Positions 1-4,561 of a stretch of 5,924 nucleotides of DNA are shown piece by piece. Origin of the DNA: an uncultured Zetaproteobacteria bacterium (GTDB lineage: Bacteria; Pseudomonadota; Zetaproteobacteria; Mariprofundales; Mariprofundaceae). Where the stretch lies: positions 1 through 5,924 of the forward strand of contig CAMZLX010000014.1 of the NCBI GenBank assembly GCA_947311795.1. The letters run 5' to 3'. The notes below the pieces were generated by a model. The model saw nothing but the letters and a program-made list of their open reading frames with translations, had not been told where the DNA came from and did not search any database. Positions within the stretch are counted from its first letter, which is position 1; every line of letters starts with the position of its first letter. A program made the translations under genes and the position numbers.

Positions 1-157
1 ATTTGGTTTGATTGAATCCTTGGCAGAACACTGTGCAGCGATTATTCGCAATGAATTCAATGTGCCTTGGCTGCGCCTTAAAATGTCCAAACCTGGTGCG
101 GTTCGCGGCTCGGAAAATGTGGCTGTGTTGATTGAGCGCGGCAACAAACCATCATGA
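1..157 (+). CDS. folB: Dihydroneopterin aldolase, C-terminal end (partial at left edge)
   Basis: This is the 3' end of a gene whose start lies left of the window; reading begins in phase at base 2 and gives 51 codons before TGA at 155-157. The peptide contains KMSKPGAVRGSENVAVLIER, which closely matches the conserved C-terminus of FolB, where the KPGA(V/L)R segment belongs to the substrate-binding core. FolB converts 7,8-dihydroneopterin to 6-hydroxymethyl-7,8-dihydropterin and glycolaldehyde in the cytoplasm, in folate synthesis. The stop overlaps the folK start as ATGA, and FolK uses the FolB product, so the pair is very likely one translationally coupled unit. The related FolX epimerase shares this fold, but adjacency to folK favours FolB. 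Confidence 0.88.
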   Translation, partial: FGLIESLAEHCAAIIRNEFNVPWLRLKMSKPGAVRGSENVAVLIERGNKPS

Positions 158-579
158 CCCAAGTGTTATTGGGTTTGGGCTCTAACATCGACCCTGAAAT
201 GCACCTTAGGGGTGCTGCAAAGACTTTAAAAGCGAAGTTTCCAAATGTTCGATTCTCATCTGTGTATCAATCGGCGGCAGTGGGTATGGATGGCGATGAC
301 TTTTTGAATGCCTGTTGTTTATTCGAGCATGATTTGGCTCAGGCTGAATTGTTGGTTTGGCTCAAAGCTTTGGAAGATAAACATGGGCGCGACCGCTCAG
401 AAGGTTCATGGAAACCACGCACGTTGGACTTGGATATTTTAATGGTAGATGAAAATATCGTGGACGATGATGTTTATAAATATGGGCATGTTTATCTGCC
501 TGCATCGGAGCTTGTGACGTGTGCATCTAGGGGCGAGGCTCAGTTTGCACCTATCCAGCAAATGAAGTGGAAACTTTAA
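154..579 (+). CDS. folK: 2-amino-4-hydroxy-6-hydroxymethyldihydropteridine pyrophosphokinase (HPPK)
   Basis: FolK transfers pyrophosphate from ATP to 6-hydroxymethyl-7,8-dihydropterin, giving the substrate for dihydropteroate synthase (FolP). The 141-residue protein opens with GLGSN (residues 7-11) and carries the HPPK signature at 78-94: R79, R81, W86, R89, D92 and D94. With E74 these sit at a constant offset of three from E. coli E77, R82, R84, W89, R92, D95 and D97, so the ATP and Mg sites look intact. It is shorter than E. coli FolK (about 159 residues): the region after D94 lacks about eight residues, including the stretch with E. coli H115 and R121, and the C-terminal tail is brief. The start overlaps the folB stop (ATGA), and the stop overlaps the convergent kinase gene by 4 bases. 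The identity is firm; full activity is inferred. Confidence 0.93.
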   Translation: MTQVLLGLGSNIDPEMHLRGAAKTLKAKFPNVRFSSVYQSAAVGMDGDDFLNACCLFEHDLAQAELLVWLKALEDKHGRDRSEGSWKPRTLDLDILMVDENIVDDDVYKYGHVYLPASELVTCASRGEAQFAPIQQMKWKL

Positions 580-2051
580 CTGTTTAACACACCTTGAATA
601 CGTTTGGCATATTCGGGGTTCATATTAGAAAGCGGGAGTTTTACTTCAAAAGTGGCACCCTGCCTAGCATCATCAACCACATATATTTTACCTTGGTGCG
701 CATGTACAATATGTTTACAAATCGACAAACCTAAGCCAGCGCCTTCACCTTGTTTATTGGTGCGTGCATCATCCGCACGATAAAAGCGCTCAAATAAGTG
801 AGGAATATCTTTTTTGGCAATACCTTCACCGTCATCCAATACTTGTATTTTTGCATAATCGCCTTCTGCCACAGCGGACAAGGTTACAGTTGAACCTTCA
901 GGTGCATAACGGAATGCATTGTTAAGCAGGTTATAAAAAACGCGCTCAATACGATGTTGGTCGCCTACAATCTCTAAACCATCTTGCACATCAATATCCA
1001 GATTAATATTACGCTTTGAAAATAGGATGAGGTGGTCTTGCCCAACTTCTTGAAGTAGTAAGGATAAGTCTATGTTTTCTTGTGGTATTTCAAGGGTTCC
1101 CGCATCGGCTTGTGCCAGTGTTAACATGTCATTGACGATGTTTTGCATACGGTCACTAATCGAAAGCAGTTGTTTGAGCAGTGCTTTATATTCTTCGGGT
1201 GAACGGTTTTGCATAAGCGCCACTTCAATTTCACCTTTGAGGATGGTTATAGGATGCCTGAGTTCATGGGAAGTGTCGGATACAAATCGTTTTTGGCTGT
1301 TGAAGTTGGATTCCAAACATTCAAACATTTTATTCAGGGACTGAACCAGTGTTTCGATTTCTTCATCATGCACCGATGTCTGCAAGCGCCTGCTTAAATC
1401 GCCATTGGATACCGCTTGCGCTGCATCTGTGATGTCGTTGATGGGGCGCAAGGACCTTTTTGCCATGCGGTAGCCCACCACGCCTGAAATCACCATAGAG
1501 ATAAGACCCAATGTGCCACCAATAAAATAGAGTAATTTGAAAAAGTTTTGAATTTGGTCGGTTGGTTGGGCAAGGATAGCAATAGCGACCGTTTCATTAC
1601 GAATGCGAATAGGAATTGCGCCAACGCGAAGATTGTTATTGCGCAGTAAACCCCGAGTGGAAATAAATATGGACGCATCACTTTCCCAGGCTTGTTGAAT
1701 GGCTTGAGTGACATCTTTCTTCTCGTGCCCTACAAGCTTTTTACCAAGACTGAAAAGAACTGCACCATTATGGTTGATCAGTTGTGCAAAACCATCGAAA
1801 TCATCAGAAAAACGTTCCGCTTTAGACCGCCATAATTCAGGTGGTACTTTGGCTAAATACTCCACCATTTCTTGGGCTTCGTGTTGTAGTTTGTTATCGA
1901 CTTCACGGTAGACCTCATTGGCGAGAAACCAGTAAATAAAACCTGCGGCAATGAGCAAGATGGTAAACTCCACAAGCACATAACTAACCGCCAGTCTGCC
2001 ACGAAAGGTGCGGAACATATGGTTGTACAGTGATGTCAAAGGTTTAGGCAT
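576..2051 (-). CDS. Membrane sensor histidine kinase (HAMP-HisKA-HATPase), CusS/CopS-like
   Basis: This is a 491-residue inner-membrane kinase, partner of the regulator gene 11 bases upstream. In order: a short cytoplasmic start, a membrane segment at about 20-43, a periplasmic loop of about 125 residues, a second membrane segment at about 173-195, a HAMP linker at about 193-250 with P203, a dimerisation domain with the phosphorylated His at H262, and an ATPase domain with N-box N374/N378, G1 box D406-G408-G410, F-box F420/F423 and G2 box GEGAGLGLS from 435. All ATP-binding boxes are intact. The H-box reads HELRHPIT, with H266 where Thr or Asn is usual. The layout fits the heavy-metal sensor kinase group, but the loop has no obvious Cys or His cluster, so the ligand is unknown. 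No clear Shine-Dalgarno precedes the ATG; Met12 (2016-2018) is an alternative start that keeps both membrane segments. The gene ends inside the folK stop region. Confidence 0.93.
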   Translation of the reverse strand: MPKPLTSLYNHMFRTFRGRLAVSYVLVEFTILLIAAGFIYWFLANEVYREVDNKLQHEAQEMVEYLAKVPPELWRSKAERFSDDFDGFAQLINHNGAVLFSLGKKLVGHEKKDVTQAIQQAWESDASIFISTRGLLRNNNLRVGAIPIRIRNETVAIAILAQPTDQIQNFFKLLYFIGGTLGLISMVISGVVGYRMAKRSLRPINDITDAAQAVSNGDLSRRLQTSVHDEEIETLVQSLNKMFECLESNFNSQKRFVSDTSHELRHPITILKGEIEVALMQNRSPEEYKALLKQLLSISDRMQNIVNDMLTLAQADAGTLEIPQENIDLSLLLQEVGQDHLILFSKRNINLDIDVQDGLEIVGDQHRIERVFYNLLNNAFRYAPEGSTVTLSAVAEGDYAKIQVLDDGEGIAKKDIPHLFERFYRADDARTNKQGEGAGLGLSICKHIVHAHQGKIYVVDDARQGATFEVKLPLSNMNPEYAKRIQGVLNS

Positions 2052-2062
2052 GGGAGAGTTGT

Positions 2063-2749
2063 TTATCCAGCTTCCTCATATTTATCGCTTAAAATATACC
2101 CTTGCCCACGCAAAGTATGGATGAGTTGTAAGTTGAACCCTTTGTCTACTTTATTGCGTAAGTGGCTCACATACACATCAATCACATTGCTTTCAGGGTC
2201 AAAATTCATATCCCAAACATGCTCGCCGATTAAGGTGCGTGACAGCACTTTGTAGGGGTTGCGCATAAAGTATTCCAAGAGTGCATACTCCTTGGTGGTC
2301 ACACGAATGCTTTTGTCGCCTCGGGTGACTTGGCGACTGATGGGGTCTAATTCCAAATCAGCCATGGTTAAGGTTGGTGTTTTGCTATCGGATGTGCGGC
2401 GTAATAAAGCGCGGACACGAGCCAACAACTCTTGGAAAGAAAAGGGTTTTGCCATGTAGTCATCAGCGCCAGCATCAAGCCCGCGCACCTTGTCTTCAAT
2501 ACTGTCTCTGGCGGTCAACATCAAGACAGGGGTGTTCACACCGCGCTCACGAATTTCACGACACACTTGAATACCGTTTTTCTTGGGCAACATCAAATCA
2601 AGGATAATCAAATCATAGTCATTGATTTCAGCTAAAAAACCACCGTCTTCGCCATCGTGGGAGAGGTCAACAGCATGACCTTCTTCTTTAAGCCCTTTTT
2701 GCAAAACTTCAGCAACTTGCACATCATCTTCAACAATTAAAATTTTCAT
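2063..2749 (-). CDS. OmpR/PhoB-family response regulator, CusR/CopR-like
   Basis: This is a 228-residue cytoplasmic transcription factor, presumably phosphorylated by the kinase encoded just downstream. The receiver domain (about 1-115) has the acidic pocket E7-D8-D9, phosphoacceptor D51, the switch residue T79 and K101 before PF. A winged-helix DNA-binding domain occupies about 128-222. The stretch HVWDMNFD, then SNVIDVYVSHLRNKVD and LIHTLRGQGY, is typical of the family and closest in wording to CusR/CopR regulators. The reading frame is open upstream to 2911, but the start at 2749 was chosen because MKILIVEDD is the standard receiver N-terminus and the upstream codons look non-coding. No Shine-Dalgarno is visible before this ATG, and the best promoter places the transcript start near the ATG itself. 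The target genes are unknown; metal sensing is only a family-based guess. Confidence 0.94.
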   Translation of the reverse strand: MKILIVEDDVQVAEVLQKGLKEEGHAVDLSHDGEDGGFLAEINDYDLIILDLMLPKKNGIQVCREIRERGVNTPVLMLTARDSIEDKVRGLDAGADDYMAKPFSFQELLARVRALLRRTSDSKTPTLTMADLELDPISRQVTRGDKSIRVTTKEYALLEYFMRNPYKVLSRTLIGEHVWDMNFDPESNVIDVYVSHLRNKVDKGFNLQLIHTLRGQGYILSDKYEEAG

Positions 2750-2755
2750 AGTCGT

Positions 2756-2784
2756 ACTGTATGAATTCTTTTGTCTGATGACAA
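2756..2784 (-). promoter_or_regulatory. Candidate sigma-70 promoter for the two-component operon
   Basis: Read on the - strand, TTGTCA (2784-2779, 5 of 6 to consensus) is followed after exactly 17 bases by TACAGT (2761-2756, 4 of 6). Transcription would be expected to begin near 2749, that is at or within a base or two of the regulator's ATG. A nearly leaderless mRNA would explain the missing ribosome binding site. This is a prediction by eye; no start site data are available. Confidence 0.45.
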
Positions 2785-2794
2785 CTGTAATTGT
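2771..2794. promoter_or_regulatory. Candidate operator: TTGT/ACAA/TTGT array with 10-base spacing
   Basis: TTGT (2771-2774), ACAA (2781-2784) and TTGT (2791-2794) begin exactly ten bases apart. They include a perfect dyad TTGTC-N4-GACAA (2771-2784) and a second dyad CAAC-N7-GTTG (2782-2796). The array covers the -35 hexamer and part of the spacer of the regulator promoter. CusR-type regulators are known to bind TGACAA/TTGTCA half-sites, so autoregulation by the adjacent regulator is plausible, though the arm order and spacing differ from the classical CusR box. A further ACAA-GGG-TTGT dyad lies at 2834-2844. Confidence 0.35.
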
Positions 2795-2830
2795 TGGCGG
2801 TGCGGGTGTGCCAAAAAGGGTAATGGTGGG

Positions 2831-2859
2831 TTGACAAGGGTTGTTTAGTGGATGATATT
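2831..2859 (+). promoter_or_regulatory. Candidate sigma-70 promoter for mraZ and the dcw cluster
   Basis: A perfect -35 hexamer TTGACA (2831-2836) is followed after 17 bases by GATATT (2854-2859, 4 of 6 to TATAAT). Transcription would begin around 2866, giving a 5' leader of about 65 bases and placing the MraZ-type GTGGG repeats in the earliest transcribed region, where a bound repressor could block initiation or escape. This is the best -35 match in the intergenic region on the + strand. Confidence 0.5.
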
Positions 2860-2892
2860 GGCGCATAGTGGGTAAAGGTGGGTAATTGCGGC
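2848..2892 (+). promoter_or_regulatory. Candidate MraZ operator: GTGGG repeats on a 10-base period
   Basis: Two exact GTGGG pentamers at 2868-2872 and 2878-2882 are separated by five bases. Degenerate copies keep the same 10-base register: GTGGA (2848-2852), TTGGC (2858-2862) and GCGGC (2888-2892). MraZ is established in E. coli to bind direct TGGG-containing repeats with 5-base spacers upstream of its own gene, so sequence, spacing and location all fit an autoregulatory operator. The two exact copies are the confident core; the outer ones are weak. Confidence 0.65.
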
Positions 2893-2899
2893 TCACGTA

Positions 2900-2905
2900 T
2901 ATAAA
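2900..2905 (+). promoter_or_regulatory. Possible second -10 element upstream of mraZ
   Basis: TATAAA (5 of 6 to consensus) lies within an AT-rich stretch from 2898 to 2908. Seventeen bases upstream the -35 position holds GGTGGG, which is a poor match and overlaps the second GTGGG repeat. If used, this promoter would start near 2912 and be directly covered by MraZ bound at the repeats. Support is weak. Confidence 0.2.
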
Positions 2906-2931
2906 TAGCAAGTGAGGTTGGGTGAATTTCG

Positions 2932-3366
2932 ATGTTTCAAGGTGAATATACCAACAATATGGACGAAAAAGGACGGGTTAATATTCCTGCGTCTTTCCGT
3001 GATGTATTGCAAAAATCTTACAATGAAACATCTATTATTGTCGCCCGCGACCCGCAAAACATGTGCCTTCGTGCGTACCCACAGCGGGAGTGGCGGCGTT
3101 TACTTGCCAAAATTGGCGCAAGGCCGAGCAACGATAGAATTGTTCAGGCTTTCAAGCGTACGGTGATTAGCTCGGCGCAAGAATATGCACCTGACAAACA
3201 AGGTCGCGTTCTCATTCCACAGTCGCTGCGTAGTTATGCAGGTATCAGCAAGAGCGCTGTGTTTGCAGGTTCGGTTGACACCTTTGAGATTTGGGATGCT
3301 ACGGCGTGGGATGAGCAACTTACCGCATCGCTGGCGCTGCTGCAAAATCAGGACTTGGATTTCTGA
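2932..3366 (+). CDS. mraZ: Transcriptional regulator MraZ
   Basis: MraZ is a cytoplasmic DNA-binding protein with two swapped-hairpin AbrB-like domains that forms a ring-shaped oligomer and controls its own operon. The 144-residue product, a normal family length, shows both diagnostic DxxGR motifs: DEKGRVNIP (D11, R15) and DKQGRVLIP (D88, R92). It also shows the conserved FAGSVDTFEIWD segment (111-122). The start MFQGEY is the usual MraZ N-terminus. A GGGTGA sequence at 2920-2925, six bases before the ATG, is a modest ribosome binding site. It is the first gene of the dcw cluster, and its stop overlaps the rsmH start as TGATG. GTGGG repeats upstream suggest self-repression. Confidence 0.97.
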   Translation: MFQGEYTNNMDEKGRVNIPASFRDVLQKSYNETSIIVARDPQNMCLRAYPQREWRRLLAKIGARPSNDRIVQAFKRTVISSAQEYAPDKQGRVLIPQSLRSYAGISKSAVFAGSVDTFEIWDATAWDEQLTASLALLQNQDLDF

Positions 3367-4313
3367 TGAATACTAGGGCACACATTTCTGTATTGGCTGC
3401 CCCCTACATCGAAGCATTATGCACCGACCCCGAAGGGCAATATATCGATGCAACATTTGGTCGGGGTGGGCATACGCGTTTATTGTTGAATCAGCTTTCT
3501 GACAAAGCGGAAGTTTTGGGTTTAGACCGCGACCCACAAGCCATTGAAGCAGGGCAAACCTTGATGCAAGAGGATAAACGGTTCACCATCGCATACACTG
3601 ACTTTGCAGGCATTACCTATGCCGCTGAAAACCAAGGTTGGGATAGCGTTTCGGGCATTGGTTTTGATTTGGGTGTGTCTTCACCACAGCTTGACCAAGC
3701 AGAACGTGGTTTTTCGTTTATGCAAGACGGCCCCTTGGATATGCGCATGGATAATGCATCGGGTAAACCGCTTGTGGATAAACTTGCGAAAGTATCTGAA
3801 TCTGAGTTAACCAAAATTATTCGTGAATATGGTGATGAGAAGTTTGCAGGGCGCATTTCACGCAGTATTTTAAAAGCCTTGCGTGATGGTCAAATGAATA
3901 CCACCAAAGATTTAGAAAATGTTTGTTTTCATGCCACTCCCAAAAAGATGCGTCATCAAGGTGCGCACCCAGCCACACGCACTTTTCAAGCTTTGCGCAT
4001 TTGGGTGAATGATGAAATGAATCAAATTGATGATGCCGTCAACGCGTCGATGAAGCTGCTCAAAGCTGGTGGTCGTCTGGCAATCATTTCATTTCATTCG
4101 GGAGAAGACCGCCGCATTCGTGATTTGATCGAAAAACAAGTGCATGGCTGCACTTGTCCTAGAGAATTCCCTATGTGTGTTTGTGGGTTTAAGCCAAGCA
4201 TGAAATGGGTGCAAAAGAAACCCGTGCGCGCAAGCGAACAAGAAATCGAGCAAAACCCACGCAGTCGTTCGGCGATGTTGCGCGTGGCTGAAAAGTTGGA
4301 TATATCATGTTGA
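3366..4313 (+). CDS. rsmH: 16S rRNA (cytosine(1402)-N(4))-methyltransferase RsmH
   Basis: RsmH (formerly MraW) uses S-adenosylmethionine to methylate N4 of C1402 in the ribosomal P site of 16S rRNA. The 315-residue protein matches the usual length. It has H6 in HISVL, the SAM-binding motif DATFGRGGH (28-36), LDRD (53-56), the hallmark GFDLGVSSPQLD (99-110) followed by RGFSF and DGPLDMRMD, then ATRTFQALRIWVNDE (203-217), ISFHSGEDR (241-249) and NPRSRSAMLRVAE (297-309). A tetracysteine insert at C262, C264, C271 and C273 is present; enteric and pseudomonad RsmH usually lack it, while several other phyla have it. The gene overlaps mraZ by one base and ftsL by seven, indicating one co-translated operon. 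Confidence 0.97.
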   Translation: MNTRAHISVLAAPYIEALCTDPEGQYIDATFGRGGHTRLLLNQLSDKAEVLGLDRDPQAIEAGQTLMQEDKRFTIAYTDFAGITYAAENQGWDSVSGIGFDLGVSSPQLDQAERGFSFMQDGPLDMRMDNASGKPLVDKLAKVSESELTKIIREYGDEKFAGRISRSILKALRDGQMNTTKDLENVCFHATPKKMRHQGAHPATRTFQALRIWVNDEMNQIDDAVNASMKLLKAGGRLAIISFHSGEDRRIRDLIEKQVHGCTCPREFPMCVCGFKPSMKWVQKKPVRASEQEIEQNPRSRSAMLRVAEKLDISC

Positions 4314-4561
4314 GCCGATATACCGTGATGGTTGTTGCAGGCATTGGTTTACTTTCTGTTGGTGAAGTTTGGGTTTCTTATGTGCGCTTGGATACTGAGC
4401 AGGCGGTATCACAACTTCAAAAAGAGAAAAACATATTGGCTCAAGATGTGCAAAGCTTGAAGTTGGAACTTGCCAGTATGCTGCGCCCAGACACTTTGCG
4501 CCGCTTGGCGAGAGACATGGGTATGTCTGCACCTAGTGCTATGCAAGTGGTGAAGCCATGA
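4307..4561 (+). CDS. ftsL: Cell division protein FtsL (short form)
   Basis: FtsL is a bitopic inner-membrane protein that joins FtsB and FtsQ and helps activate septal wall synthesis by FtsW-FtsI. The 84-residue product has a membrane segment at about 6-26, a predicted periplasmic coiled coil at about 29-60, and the end PDTLRRLARDMGM followed by P76, typical of FtsL. It is shorter than E. coli FtsL (121 residues), mainly because only about four residues precede the membrane segment. An upstream in-frame TGA at 4289-4291, with no start codon between it and 4307, rules out a longer N-terminus. Position between rsmH and ftsI, with overlaps of 7 and 4 bases, supports the assignment, because the sequence family is poorly conserved. 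Confidence 0.9.
   Translation: MLSRYTVMVVAGIGLLSVGEVWVSYVRLDTEQAVSQLQKEKNILAQDVQSLKLELASMLRPDTLRRLARDMGMSAPSAMQVVKP

Noticed and set aside
540..660. Intrinsic terminator between folK and the kinase gene
   Set aside because: Only a weak 4-base stem (ACTT-CAA-AAGT) was found, with no GC-rich stem followed by a T-run in either direction.
1072..1911. Open frames of 60-90 codons on the + strand inside the kinase gene
   Set aside because: They are antisense shadows of a well-supported kinase with all domain motifs; their translations show no family resemblance and they lack plausible ribosome binding sites.
2779..2791. Canonical copper-regulator box upstream of the regulator
   Set aside because: TGACA and GTAAT are present but only three bases apart, which does not fit the spacing expected of Cop/Cus boxes; kept only as a general half-site array.
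2750..2911. In-frame 54-codon N-terminal extension of the response regulator
   Set aside because: The receiver domain begins normally at MKILIVEDD (2749). The extension is proline-rich, has no domain resemblance, and coincides with the G-rich intergenic region holding the promoter and operator candidates.
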